In this document: positions 1 through 10,022 of the stretch, piece after piece
Numbering within the stretch: the stretch's first letter is position 1
Layout of the letters: the number at the start of each line of letters is the position of its first letter
Source: Microstegium vimineum
Taxonomy: Eukaryota > Streptophyta > Magnoliopsida > Poales > Poaceae
Direction: 5' to 3'
Length of the DNA stretch: 64,000 bases
Assembly: GCA_022036555.1 (NCBI GenBank)
Contig: CM039123.1
Coordinates: 12,153,217-12,217,216, forward strand
Position numbers and translations under genes: made by a program
Notes under the pieces: generated by a model
Databases searched by the model: none
Seen by the model: the letters and a program-made list of their open reading frames with translations, nothing else
What the model was told of the DNA's origin: nothing

Positions 1-798
1 GATAATGACGAAGGACTTAGCGCGGCGCGCGATGCAGCGTGCCTTGTTTCTGTCGGCTGGGAGACGCTCCCAGATTAACCAGTCCAGGATGGGAATTCTC
101 CAGTCGGGAAGGGGATCGTCGTTGCCGGTTGAGACGTCGTCCGCGCCGCCTAGTGCTTCTTCGACGTCCATGACCTCCACCGCGGGTGGCTCCGAGGCGT
201 CGGCCTCGGGTTCTGCACGCCAGGTGATGGACGGCTTATGGAGGTCGCTGGCGAAGACTCCGGGCGGGACGGCCCCTCGACCGGAAGCCAATTTCGCGAG
301 CTCATCCGCCGCCTCATTGTACTTTCTAGCGACGTGGTTGATTTCAAGGCCGTTGAATTTTTCTTCCAGGCGGCGGACCGCCTGGTAGTTTGCCGCCATC
401 TTGGGGTCATGATAGTTTGACTCCTTCATGACCTGCTCGACTACGAGCTGAGAGTCGCCCCGCGCGTCGAGCCTTTTGATGCCTAGCTCTATTGCTATGT
501 GTAGCCCGTTTACCAGGGCCTCATATTCCGCAACGTTGTTGGACGCCAAGAAGAGTATACAGATCATCTACTTCAGCTGGACCCCGAGCGGGGAGACAAA
601 AACCAGGCCAGCGCCAGCACCGGTCTTCATCAGTGACAAATCGATGTACATGACCCAGCACTCATGGTTCTCCAACGTCGGTGGTAGCTGGATCTCGATC
701 CATTCGACGACGAAGTCTGCGAGAACCTGGAATTTGATGGTTGTCCACGGCGCGTAGGAGATGAGCTCTCCCATAAGCTCGAGCCCCCACTTCACCAC
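1..798 (-). pseudogene. Gypsy pol: second (archaeal-type) RNase H and linker, partial
   Basis: Reading leftwards there is a WVMYIDLSLMKTGAGAGLVF strand, then an in-frame stop at 568-570. After it come ASNNVAEYEALVNGLHIA, LDARGDSQLVVEQV and NYQAVRRLEEKFNGLEINHV, then ARKYNEAADELAKLASGR. This is the second RNase H domain that marks the Tat lineage. Retained motif positions include the Glu in AEYEAL, the Asp in RGDSQL and the Asn/Asp of YNEAADELA. The expected first Asp (YxDGS) is changed to YIDLS. The frame continues to the window edge as a linker towards integrase. Confidence 0.88.
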
Positions 799-1330
799 TC
801 ACCCCGTGGCCTCACGGCTCTGTATTACCTCTCCTAGAGGGTAGGACGATATGACGGTGACGTGATGGCCATCGAAGTAGTGGGCCAGCTTTCTTCGTGT
901 CATGAGGACCGCGTAAAGGAGCTTCTGGATCTGAGGGTACCTGGTCTTAGTCTCGGATAATACTTCGCTGATGAAGTACACCGGACGCTGGACTTTTAGC
1001 GCGTGGCCCTCCTCCTCTCTTTCGACGACGATGACGGCGCTCACCACTTGGGTGGTAGTGGCAATGTATAGGAGGAGGGCTTCACGTTCCGTCAGCAGGA
1101 CGAGTATGGGTGCACTCGTGAGGAACGCCTTGAGCTTGTCCAGGGCCTCCTGCGCCTCGGCGGTCCAGGCAAAATGTTTCGTCTTCTTGAGGAGCCGGTA
1201 AAGGGGGAGACCTCGTTCGCTGAGGCGTGAGATGAAGCGACTTAGGGACGCGAGACATCCCATGACCCGCTGCACCCCCTTTACGTTGCGAATTGCCACC
1301 ATATTAGCGATGGCGGAGATCTTATCGGGG
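799..1330 (-). pseudogene. Gypsy pol: connection and first RNase H domain
   Basis: This continues the reverse transcriptase after the frameshift: ISAIANM, GCLASLSRFISRL, then the RNase H-type segment (PILVLLTEREALLLYIATTTQVVSAVIVVEREE with breaks, followed by PVYFISEVLSETKTRYPQ and HYFDGHHVTVIS). The first acidic position expected in the LLLYIA strand is missing, which suggests a degenerate nuclease domain as in many Tat elements. The frame is cut by an in-frame TGA at about 799. Confidence 0.85.
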
Positions 1331-1856
1331 TGACCTCGATGCCACGCTCGGAAACAATGAAGCCGAGGAGCATGCCGCGCAGCACCCCGAACACGCATTT
1401 CTCAGGATTGAGTTTGACACGCTTGAGTTTCAGGGCTTCGAATGCCGTCTCGAGATCGGTGATCATGGTTTCCACCCGTTTGGATTTTACCACAATGTCG
1501 TCCACATATGCCTGGACGGTCCTCCCGATGAGGTCCCCAAAAACTGAGCGCATGCACCGTTGGTACGTGGCTCCCGCGTTTTTGAGACCGAATGGCATAG
1601 TGACGTAGCAGAAGGAGCCAAACAGCGTGATGAAGGATGTCGCGAGCTGGTCGGACTCCTTCATCTGGATTTGATGGTAACCGGAATATGCATCAAGGAA
1701 GGAGAGCATTTCGCGCCCCGAGGTGGAATCAACGATCTGATCAATGTGGGGCAGGGGGTATGGGTCTTTGCCGCACGCCTTGTTCAGGCTGGTGTAATCT
1801 ACACACATTCTCCACTTCCCGCTCTTCTTCTTAACTAGTACTGGATTGGACAACCA
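1281..1856 (-). pseudogene. Gypsy pol: reverse transcriptase core
   Basis: The segment contains the classic Ty3/gypsy reverse transcriptase series: KKSGKWRMCVDY, LNKACGKDPYPLP, FLDAYSGYHQI, TMPFGLKNAGATYQR and the catalytic YVDD box (codons 116-119 of this frame). The motif after YVDD (LNPEKCVFGV) and the GFIVSERGIEV thumb motif are also present. Near 1330 the frame shifts: the sequence after GIEVTP continues correctly (DKISAIANM) in another frame, which is the one used by the RNase H region. Together with the upstream TAG this makes the polymerase non-functional as written. Confidence 0.92.
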
Positions 1857-2693
1857 TTAGGGGTGAAATACCTCTTTGATGAATCCGGCCTCCAGAAGCT
1901 TGTGGAGCTCCTCGCCGATGGCTCGCCACTTCTCTTCGTCGAAGCGGCGTAGGCGCTGCTTTACCGGTCGGGCGCCGGGTTGGATCCTCAGAGTGTGCTC
2001 GGCTATATCCCTCAATATGCCCGGAATGTCAGCAGGGCTCCACGCAAACATGTCGCCGTTTGCACGGAGGAAATCGACGAGCACCGACTCCTGCTCCGGG
2101 TCCAGGGAGGCGCTGATGCGCAGCACTCGGCTGTCCATCGCGGACGGGTTCAGGGGGATTTCCTTTACCCCCTCCAAGGGGGTAAAGCTTCCCACGCCTT
2201 TGGAGTCAACCCTCTCGTCGCTCGCGGCTTCAGCCGCCGCCGCCAGCTCTAAGCATCGTACCTCGGCCATGGCGCTTTCGCAGCTGTCCACGTCACATTG
2301 GTGTGCTTCCGCGAGCTCAGAGGTGACCGTGATGACGCCGTAAGGCCCTGGCATCTTGAGCTTGAGGTAGGTATAGTTGGAGATGGCCATGAACTTCGCG
2401 TAACATGGCCTCCCCAACACCGCGTGGTATGCCCTGCGATAAGAGACAACCTCGAAGGTGAGGAGCCCGCTCCGGAAGTTATTCGACTCCCCGAACGTGA
2501 CAAGCAAGTCGATCTGCCCCATGGGTAGGACTGGCTTTCCGGGGACGATTCCCAGGAAGGGAACCCCCTCCGGCTGGAGCTTCTTTCTGCGTATCTTCAA
2601 GGCCTTGAAATCATTGTAGTACATGATGTTAAGGCTACTGCCCCCGTCCATCAATACCTTGGTGAAGCACACGTTCCCTATGATTGGGTCCAC
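1857..2693 (-). pseudogene. Gypsy pol: aspartic protease and start of reverse transcriptase
   Basis: This is a 278-codon frame. Residues 15-26 (LMDGGSSLNIMY) carry the DGGSS form of the retroelement protease active site typical of Tat-type elements. Following segments (LVTFGE, AVLGRP) are the usual protease flap and C-terminal motifs. The last 80 residues (PADIPGI, HTLRI, PVKQRLRRF, EAGFIKEV) are the N-terminal lead into reverse transcriptase. The frame ends in a TAG at 1857-1859 exactly where family members continue into WLSNPV. The same reading frame resumes immediately downstream, so the stop is a nonsense mutation in a continuous pol. Confidence 0.9.
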
Positions 2694-2741
2694 GACGAGT
2701 GGGTGGCAACCCGACTGAGGAACGTGGCTCGGGTGGTCATC

Positions 2742-4325
2742 TCAACCGAACGTGATGTCGGACTCCGACGAGTCAAGGAAAGTTGGAGTTGCCGGGGTGG
2801 TCGTGACAACTTCGCGCCGCTCTTGCTCCTGCCAATGCTGGCAGTTGTTAGCCTCCGAGCTACCGAAAATCATGAGGCAATCGGTTACATGAGGGCAGGA
2901 GTTTTTGCCGCCGCGATGACCGTCACGGCGGACGAGGTAACCCCTGCTCGTACCGCCTTGCTTGGTGTGCTTGCGTGCATCGAGCGCGTTGCGCACGCCG
3001 CACTTATTGCCCGTGCGAGCACTAACCATCGGACTTCGGCTCTCGTCCTGCGCGGGACCCCGGTGAGCTGACCCCTCGCGGTCGTTAGATGCCGGGTCGG
3101 CCTGCTGACCGGTGCTGAGCCCACGTTTCCACGACGTGGAGCTCTTGGCCGGTTGAACCACGGCACGCCCCAGAAGGGGATTGAGCTCGTCGTGTGTGAG
3201 CCTCCCTTCGGGGGTGTCTGGGACCGGGAGGTTGCGGAGCAGCATGGCCGCCGTCGTGATGCTCTGACTGGCCCGCGCGAATTGCGACGGGTCGCGCCCA
3301 TCGTTGATGACGCGTTGGCGCACCGCTCGGGCTTTCCTTCGAGCGTGAGGCTCTCCGGAGGCCCTAGCGGCTTCACGCTCAAGCTTTTCGCGCTCGAACG
3401 TCACCTGTCGCTGCCCTTCCTGGAGCTTCTGCTCAATGCCGCGGAGCTCTTGAAGGTAGCGTCGTTGGGCGTCTGAGGACTGCAGGTCGCCCCGCGGTGC
3501 CGGTACTAGTGGTCTAGCTCCATCGGCGGGCGTGTGGACGTCGTAACCATCCTCGTCCTCGATGAGGGTTGCGCCGATGGCAGTCCCGTGCGGTGGTGAA
3601 TCGCACATGAAGCACTCACGCCCGCGGCCGGCGCTGCGGTCGCTCAAATCAGAGTCGAGCAGGTAATCGCTGGCGTGCAGGAAACCACAGAAGGCCTCCT
3701 TATCCCCCAGACCTTCGAAGTCCAGGGGTTCCCAGGGATCGACGCCCCCGTGGCTGGAGTCGGCGTTGGATGTCGCCTCTGAGCTCGTAAGGAGATCGGA
3801 GACGGACCAAAGATGGTGCGACGCGAGCCCGATGCGTGTCCCCTCCGCGGGGTCAGCGCAGAAACCCGTAGCCACCGCGTCCGAGGAGGATGCGGCGGCG
3901 TTCCGCAAGCCATACGGCAGCGCCCTCGAGGCGGGCGTCGAGGTGAGCTCGGAAGAGAGCGGTCGCCCTCCTGCGAGCTGTGCCGTTATGTTGGCGAATG
4001 CGAAGTAGAGGTTGTGGAGGGACCCATGAGCCGGCCGGGGGCCCATCAAGGCATCGAGCTGGCGCTCGAACTCGGGGTAGTCGGCTCGTGGGACGGTTGT
4101 CCCGTGAGCGGTTTGCTCCCCAGAAGGAGACAAGCCAAGGTGGGCCCTGGACGCCGAGATGACATCTATGGCTACCTCAGAGGGTGCCGTGGGGCGACGG
4201 AGGACCAGGTCGGCCCCCTGCTCGTGGCACTGGAAGTCCAGGCTACCAAAGCGAACGATGGAGCCTGGCGCGAAATCGATGTGGCGAGATGTCATCCGAT
4301 ACTCGAAAATGCGGGTGACACGCAA
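2742..4325 (-). CDS. gag-like ORF of the gypsy element
   Basis: A 527-codon open frame starts about 25 nt inside the 5' LTR and ends just upstream of the protease region, so by position it is the gag ORF. It has an Ala/Arg/Ser-rich composition and a charged stretch around residues 295-325 that could form a coiled coil. I see no CCHC zinc knuckle. The C-terminal part (CPHVTDCLMIFGSSEANNC) resembles the degenerate end of a gag/linker region. The central capsid-like region may be deleted or highly diverged. The last residues run directly towards the protease in the next ORF. Function is inferred from position more than from motifs. Confidence 0.6.
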   Translation of the reverse strand: MRVTRIFEYRMTSRHIDFAPGSIVRFGSLDFQCHEQGADLVLRRPTAPSEVAIDVISASRAHLGLSPSGEQTAHGTTVPRADYPEFERQLDALMGPRPAHGSLHNLYFAFANITAQLAGGRPLSSELTSTPASRALPYGLRNAAASSSDAVATGFCADPAEGTRIGLASHHLWSVSDLLTSSEATSNADSSHGGVDPWEPLDFEGLGDKEAFCGFLHASDYLLDSDLSDRSAGRGRECFMCDSPPHGTAIGATLIEDEDGYDVHTPADGARPLVPAPRGDLQSSDAQRRYLQELRGIEQKLQEGQRQVTFEREKLEREAARASGEPHARRKARAVRQRVINDGRDPSQFARASQSITTAAMLLRNLPVPDTPEGRLTHDELNPLLGRAVVQPAKSSTSWKRGLSTGQQADPASNDREGSAHRGPAQDESRSPMVSARTGNKCGVRNALDARKHTKQGGTSRGYLVRRDGHRGGKNSCPHVTDCLMIFGSSEANNCQHWQEQERREVVTTTPATPTFLDSSESDITFG

Positions 4326-4330
4326 AGTCC

Positions 4331-4349
4331 CCCTACCTGGCGCGCTAAC
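4331..4349 (-). promoter_or_regulatory. Candidate primer-binding site of the gypsy element
   Basis: The bases immediately inside the LTR read GCGCGCCAGGTAGGGGG on the minus strand, 3 nt after the LTR end. The position and GC-rich character fit a tRNA primer site. I cannot assign the tRNA species with confidence. Confidence 0.45.
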
Positions 4350-5510
4350 TGTCGGTGTCTAAAATGGCGGGGTCTAGACAGCCAACGAGTAAATTTCTAA
4401 GCGTGTCGGAGATCGGATAGTTACGCTCGGAGAACACAGGGTTTATACTAGTTCAGGCACGAACGCCCTATGTCCAGTTTGCTGCGGAGTCGTGTTACCG
4501 AGCGTGGAGAGCTCGTAGAGGGGAGCTACAAGCTGTGGTGAGAGAGGGAAGCCGGTTCCCAGGTCTCGTGCGTATAGGTTCTTGGTTCTGGTGAGAGCTC
4601 ACGCGAATGCGAGTATGTGTGTGTGAATGGTCGAGAGAGTTCGGAGATTGTCCGGAGAGTGAGATTGGGGGTCCATTCTCCCCCTTTATACGTAGGGAGA
4701 GATGGAGGATTACAGTAGTGAGAGAGAGAGAGAGAAGCGTGGGCCCGGCCAGGGCTGTTGACTTGGGAGCGCTTTAGCTTCTGTTTGCCTTCCTTGCCAG
4801 GGAAGATTGCGCCTGTAGGCACGCCGTCTGGATCCTGTTCGTCCTTGGTGGAGTTGTAGCCATGCGTCTCGTGACCGGGAACACCGTTGTTCCCTGATTT
4901 GGGCATGGGTGGGGGCTGGCAGCATAGGGTCAGGCACCCCTGCATTCCATCGTATAGGGCTGAGAGCACCCGAATACATGTTCAAGTGTCCGCCGAAGGT
5001 ATGGCTCAGGTGTAGCGAGCGCCAATCGTTGATTAGGCAGCACAAGACCTTGTACCGCAGGGAGGATACAAGGGCAGGCATGGCGGGTCACGCCTTGAAG
5101 CCCCATCCCTAAGGACGAGGGGTATTGTGGACCTTTTGACTATGAGCCAGGGTGCCATGGGCCGGTTGCGGCGGCGATGCCTCCGAGGGCGGATGGCGTC
5201 ACGGATGACGTCTCGCTAGCTCGGACGAGATGGAGGAGCCCCCGAGGGTGGAAGCGTTACAGATGTCATTGCCCCGGCTCGGACGGGACAGAAGTGCCTC
5301 CGAGGGTAGATGGCGTCATGGTTGACGTCACCCTGGCTCGGACGAGGCGGAAGTCCTTCCGAGGGGGCACTGTTGATTTGGCTAGTTGGGGCGGGGAGCC
5401 CCCGAGGGTAGTGATGTCACCCCGGTTCGGACGGGACGGCGAGCCCCTGAGGGTGATTTTATCTTTGCGAAGTGCGGTGTTTAGGGTACCCTATTCTTAG
5501 GTATCCGACA
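4350..5510 (-). repeat. 5' LTR of the gypsy element
   Basis: On the plus strand the segment opens with TGTCGG and closes with CCGACA, giving the expected TG...CA ends with a 6-bp inverted terminus. The inner end directly abuts a primer-binding-like stretch and the gag-like ORF. The outer end abuts an unrelated copia gag fragment. Length is 1161 bp. The partner LTR lies outside the window, so the boundaries rest on terminal motifs and context only. Confidence 0.85.
5180..5455 (-). repeat. Degenerate ~60-bp tandem repeats in the LTR U3 region
   Basis: About five degenerate units each begin with a CC(T/C)CCGAGGG-like block and most carry a (C/T)TCGGACG(A/G) block. Several units contain TGACGTC or TGATGTC in the middle. 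Because the element is on the minus strand, this end of the LTR is U3, where enhancer repeats are expected. Confidence 0.65.
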
Positions 5511-6116
5511 CCATGCGTGCTGGGTGGTGGAGTCCTGGGTAGAGACGATCTCGCTGAGTTCATCGGTGAGGGTGGCAACGATCCACGACTTGATGACGCA
5601 ATCCATCCGGGCCTAGTCGGGAGAGACGGGATCGGGGGCGTTCTCGCGAACGTAGTCCTGGAGGGAGAACTTGCCAAGGATGAGGAGGAACTGATCGCAC
5701 CACCGGTTGAAGTTCCTCGAATTGAAATTGAGGATGGTGGTGATGTGGTTCCGGATGTTCCTAACGGTGACAGCCTGGGAGTGAAGTTGTAGAAGGGCAG
5801 CGACTTCGTGGTGGAGCAGGGCTGCATGAAGATCATGCGGCGGTGCCCTTCTAGAGGAGTCTAGAGCGAGCAGTGCTGCGGCAGCAGCCCGGGCCAGGGC
5901 AGTGGTGGCTCACTGGGCGGCAGCATCCTGTTCCTTGGAGGCGGTTGCGGCTTCCTCCTCAGCTTGGAGGGTGCACGCCAGGGCCGCGTCGTGAGCCTGG
6001 GCGGCGGCTGCATCGGCACTGGCCTGCTCCTTGGCCAGGCGTTGTGCGAGTTCGTCGTCCTGGATGGCGGCAGAGGAGGCGTCGTTACGCGGAGAGGAGG
6101 GCGGCGTGCCAAGCAT
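5511..6116 (-). pseudogene. Copia gag, N-terminal part
   Basis: Translation from the ATG at 6116 gives an acidic, Ala/Gln-rich N-terminus (MLGTPPSSPRN..., DDELAQRLAKEQASAD). It is followed, after a stop and frame changes, by LNFNSRNFNRWCDQFLLILG, then LGKFSLQDYVRENAPDP, DCVIKSWIVATLTDELSEIV and DSTTQHAW. That order is the plant copia gag (UBN2/retrotran_gag type) signature. The C-terminal half is missing because the gypsy LTR interrupts it. Confidence 0.8.
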
Positions 6117-6254
6117 CGTGGGAAGGAGGCTGGCGTGGTGGGGGACCTACGCGAGCGGGAGGCGGTGTGGTGGGGAACCTACGCGCGTGGGAGGACGGCG
6201 CAGTGCGGAACGTACGCGCGCGAGGTAAGGGCAGCGGAAGAAAGGAAAGAGGGG

Positions 6255-6264
6255 GCTCATACCA
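6255..6264 (-). promoter_or_regulatory. Primer-binding site (initiator tRNA-Met type)
   Basis: The minus strand reads TGGTATGAGC directly next to the LTR end. The canonical plant initiator tRNA-Met site is TGGTATCAGAGC, so the match is clear but decayed. Confidence 0.75.
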
Positions 6265-6456
6265 TGAGAGAAGACTTGGGATTAATTGTATTAGATGGCA
6301 AGAGTACATTAGGTACATATACATATATAGGCAAGGATCATTAGGGTTTATAGAAACACTCAATCCTTGCCTAATCTACCATCTAAACATAAGGCAGTCC
6401 AGCCATGGGCTTGGACGTCAGGCCCAAGGCCTCTACAGCAGGCGCATATTCTAACA
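6265..6456 (-). repeat. Short 5' LTR of the copia element
   Basis: On the minus strand the segment begins TGTTAGAATATGCGCC and ends CTTCTCTCA, with TG...CA termini. It is immediately followed by a tRNA-Met-type primer site. At 192 bp it is short for a plant copia LTR. It contains a run of ATATGTATATGTA that could be a TATA region. Confidence 0.82.
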
Positions 6457-6929
6457 CAATGTGTTGGTAGGTGACACATGAATTATTTTGCTCATCAAAT
6501 TAATCCAAGAATCTATTCTACTCCTAACAAGAATTAATTGTAGCATTACGTACTAAAAACATCAAAACCACCGTGCAATTAGTTAGGAATTTAAATGGGT
6601 TCATAGACGCCAACCTTTTGGACGATGGATTCACCATAATTTGCTTGGATGCCTTCCACAAAATCCAATTGGAAAGTGCTTTCGAAAAGAGAGAAAGAAC
6701 TAGAATGAAAATCAAGCAATGTAGCCATCAAAACAATGGTAAAACAACAGAAACAAAGGGGTGGATGCTTGTTACTAACCTTAAAGAGAAAGATCAAGCC
6801 CATTCTTCAAAATCCAAAATCTTCATGGTGAAGAGTAGTGGTACCAATGGAGGGATGTGAGAAAACACGCGTCTCTGTGCGGGGATGGGAGGGGGAGGGA
6901 GGAGAGGACATCGGCACCTTGTTGTGCTA

Positions 6930-7207
6930 TTAGTGTATCATCGTCGGTTCTTAGCTAGGATCGACATTCATAACACCACATCACTGTCGGTGATTAAGTA
7001 GAACCGGCAGTGATATGTGACTGTCCATTCACTGTCGATCCCAGCCACAAACCAGTGTACTGATGTGGACTTTTACTGCAATTTTTGTGCTGATCTCCAA
7101 TTATTTCATCATTTTCAAGCTTAGAATAGGCCGTGAAAGTTTATCACTGTCAGTCACCAAAATCCAGCACTCATGGTGTCGGTAGTGACGTCAATTTTAT
7201 AGTAGTG
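6930..7207. mobile_element. Terminus of a CACTA-type DNA transposon
   Basis: The segment ends with TTTTATAGTAGTG, the inverse of a CACTACTATAAAA terminus. It carries repeated subterminal blocks of the form TCACTGTCGGT, ACCGGCAGTGAT, TCACTGTCGATC and TCACTGTCAGTC, in both orientations. Terminal CACTA plus subterminal repeats is the CACTA superfamily pattern. I could not find the matching left end between 6457 and 6930, so the rest may lie beyond the nested copia/gypsy block. Confidence 0.55.
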
Positions 7208-8088
7208 AAACATACACTTTCGTGATGAATGTGATGGTATGGTGATGTGGCACTGTGGCAATAACGGCACCGGCGATAGCGAGCGCATGGTGTCAACTTC
7301 ATCCTAGAAATCTGTCAATCTTTTTATCATTAGGGGCATCAATCTAGTTTTAAATTTTCCTCTCTCAAAACAATCGTATCTCTTTCCTTCACTTCTTCCT
7401 GACATCACGCCACGCCACTGTCAGGACTCGACTACGAGTCATCGTTTCCTTTCCAACCATTGCATGTTCTCCCCCGGCTTAGCCCGTTGGAGCCGCAATC
7501 TTCCTTCCATATATATTTACCAGTCCACCACGACTCTCCCCGCAACTACGTACCCTTACCCATCGAGCCGGCTTTTGGTGCCCTCGCTGCCTCGCTCCCA
7601 TGACCATTACCCACGCCGAGACAGCAACCTTCCCAACCATCTCTCTAGACTCTGAGCCCCCAAACTTCAATCCGAAACCCTAACCTTATACTTCGTTGGA
7701 GTTGGAGTTCATGGAGGCGGAGCATATCTCATTGATGCTAGTAATCAGACCAGGCTAGGAATTCGATAAATTTTCTCAATGAAATCATTTGACCCATAAG
7801 TGGCACAAATTCTTTTATTTTGCGAGGATGGGGCGCCCTTGTTCACTTCCCTTTCAAATTTCAAAACTTTACAAGATTCATCGTCACATTGAATCTTTGA
7901 ACGTATACATGTAGTATTAAATATAGATAAAAAAATATAACTAATTGCACAGTTCTGTAATTTACGACACGAATCTTTTGAACCTAGTTACTTCATGGTT
8001 GGACAATAATTACTAAATAAAAACAAAAGTGCTACGATGCTCTTTTTCCAAAAAGTTTTTGGATCTGAACAGACAAGGCGGCCTGAAC
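7208..8088. other. Intergenic stretch, no gene recognised
   Basis: This is moderately AT-rich sequence between the CACTA-like terminus and the F-box gene. Only short unconvincing frames are present. I see nothing else in it. Confidence 0.6.
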
Positions 8089-9255
8089 TTATTGTGGACT
8101 ATGATCGAAGAAGGTGTGTCGCTCAAGGCTGTCCCTAAATAAGAAGGCATGCACCAGCGTGGGACAGCGGCTCCCACGCCTCGCATTGTCAGCAAGTAGA
8201 AATTTCTTTAACACCCTCTTCTGCTTGACATGGTATAGCGCCACCCAACACATGTCCTGCTGTCTCCTAGAAGAATCACATCCTGCCCTGCTTCCATGTT
8301 GGCGTTCACCGCCCAACGTGCATGCTGCAACTGTGCCGGCAAACAAACCTGGAGACGACATGTCCAACTCTTGTCATCATTATAGTCCTCCAGCACCGAA
8401 AGGTGCATCGAACCATCAAGAAAATCCGCCATGGCCAGCTTCCCATCCATCTCCAGCAGGAAGAACTCGGCGACGCCGTCCCTCCTCCTCAGCCGCGGGC
8501 GGGAGATCCGCCGGAACGTCTCCGACACGGTGTCAAACGCCAAGATCTTGTACTTGTCGTCTTCCGCCAAGATGTGCTGCACGTTCTCTGTCGAGAAGAT
8601 GACCCGGGGATGGCGCAGCCAGTAAAGCTTGCCGCGATGGTTGAGGGAACAGATGGGCTGGTGAAGCCACAACCGCAAGACGGGCAACGCTTGTCCCAGC
8701 AGCCGGGCTTGGGCGGCTTCGAGCGAGTAAACGTAGTGCGATCCCTTGTGGTCGCTCGTGAGGCACAGTAGGTGGTGCTCGCGAGATGGCCCGTGGACGT
8801 AGAAGCCGCAGGGCAGCGTGAAGGTGCCGGCGGGACGAGGCAGCACTGGCGTCCACTGCCGAGTTACCGGGTTGCAGACGTAGTAGCTGCTGCCGCCCTG
8901 ACCTCGCTGGAACAGCAGGAGCCCGTCGCAGGAAGCGATCAGATTGTAGCCTCGCCAGCAAGATTCTTCCTCCTTGGGGTACTCAACGTCGAGGCACCGG
9001 CGTTGAGGCTCGTCGAGGGCGGCCGCCGGGATGCTTTCCAGCGCGCCGCTCGGACCGTGGCGTTGGAAGATGAGCTCCAGCGGGCGGCGGCGGGCGTGGG
9101 CGGCGACGAAGGCTGCTAGTGATGCGGCGCCACGCCCTGCAGACGGCGCGGGAGCGCAGGACGGCGGCGGACGGGAGGCGGAGCAGGATCTCGGTGACCA
9201 CGTCGTCGTTCAGATCTTGCCACGCTGCTGCTTCTTCTTTCGGTTGAAATGCCAT
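8089..9255 (-). pseudogene. F-box protein gene (FBA_3-like), two compensating frameshifts
   Basis: The product would be an SCF ubiquitin-ligase substrate adaptor. The N-terminus has an F-box at residues 14-46 (LNDDVVTEILLRLPSAAVLR, then CRAWRRI). The central part has the plant F-box-associated pattern: SCDGLLLFQRG, YYVCNPVTRQWTPVLP, YVYSLEAAQA, LNHRGKLYWL, KILAFDTVSETFRRI, LLEMDGKLAMADF. The C-terminus has ALYHVKQKRVLKKF and SLERHTFF. It is single-exon with an expected length of about 385 residues. The N- and C-terminal parts are in one frame, while the middle (about 8285-9110) is in another. The first shift, near 9107-9122, equals +1 nt. The second, in a CAGCAGG stretch near 8265-8285, restores the frame. 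Either this is a recent pseudogene or there are two sequence errors; the protein homology itself is clear. Confidence 0.85.
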
Positions 9256-9306
9256 GATCGCCGCTAGCGGATCTTGGACCGATTAATTTCTTTCTTTATT
9301 ATACGC

Positions 9307-9307
<1 letters not shown>

Positions 9308-9347
<40 letters not shown>
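9308..9347. repeat. (AT)n microsatellite
   Basis: About 20 uninterrupted AT units lie just upstream of the F-box gene start, about 50 bp from the ATG on the minus strand. Confidence 0.95.
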
Positions 9348-9348
<1 letters not shown>

Positions 9349-9451
9349 GTCCACCAGGAGCTAGTGTTTTTTTAAAATATTTTTTATTTAATTAATTTTT
9401 TAATAATGAATGTTTCAAAAGAATTTAAATCTAATCCTCTAGGTGGCAACA

Positions 9452-9545
9452 GTTGCATTGGCACGACCAAATAACGTTGTCACACCAAGGCAAGTTGTAT
9501 TGGCACGACCAAATAACGTCAAATAACGTTGTCACACCAAGGCAA
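9452..9545. repeat. Short tandem duplication upstream of the F-box gene
   Basis: Two adjacent copies share GTTG(C/T)ATTGGCACGACC and GTTGTCACACCAAGGCAA. The second copy has an internal 10-bp re-duplication of CAAATAACGT. Confidence 0.85.
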
Positions 9546-9948
9546 ATGACGTGAGAAAAGCTGAGTTTATCGCATCACTTCCGTTAACATAACAGTACTA
9601 TTTTATCGTGTTATGGAGGGCGGTGTGACAAGACTGAACTTTCAAAAAAAAATATCTCTTTAGATTCAAAAGGATTGAGACTAGCTAGAACAATGATGTT
9701 GTAGGTGTTCTTAATTTTATAGCATGTATATATGGACTACTTCTAATTGATTTAGGTCTATTTTACGGTGCCTTGGATCTATGTTTAGTGATTTTGTAGA
9801 AATGGTCCAAGGATCTATTTTAGTAGTATGGCCATGATCCCTTTTAGGTTTTCCTATATATTTTTTTGGTGAAAAAAGTGCCAAGCGTTCATATTATAAA
9901 CTTATTATAAGATGATGTTATGGATTTTATTCTATTCATGTTACATAT

Positions 9949-9967
9949 CTATATCTATATCTATATC

Positions 9968-10021
<54 letters not shown>
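9949..10021. repeat. Compound microsatellite (CTATAT)n-(TAA)n
   Basis: Four CTATAT units are followed by about 16 TAA/ATA units. They directly abut the 5' end of the first Helitron of the chain. Confidence 0.92.

Positions 10022-10022
<1 letters not shown>

Larger units (their letters stand above)
1..5510 (-). mobile_element. Ty3/gypsy LTR retrotransposon, Tat-type, 5' half (runs off left edge)
   Basis: The element reads right to left: 5' LTR (4350-5510), gag-like ORF, protease, reverse transcriptase, RNase H, then a second RNase H at the left edge. An extra RNase H between RNase H and the expected integrase is the hallmark of the Tat lineage of plant Ty3/gypsy elements (family knowledge). 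Integrase, polypurine tract and the 3' LTR must lie left of the window. The reading frame is broken by several stops and a frameshift, so this copy is not autonomous. Its LTR starts exactly where a copia gag fragment is cut off, so it inserted into that older element. The second target-site copy is outside the window. Confidence 0.92.
5511..6456 (-). mobile_element. Ty1/copia element, 5' end (LTR plus gag), cut by the gypsy insertion
   Basis: Reading right to left: a 192-bp LTR (6265-6456), a TGGTATGAGC primer-binding site, a leader, then a gag frame from an ATG at 6116. The element stops abruptly at 5510/5511, the outer edge of the gypsy LTR. The rest of the copia element should lie beyond the gypsy 3' LTR, left of the window. 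The order of events is therefore copia first, gypsy second. Confidence 0.85.

Noticed and set aside
7464..7670. 63-codon frames on both strands
   Set aside because: Short, overlapping and without recognisable protein features.
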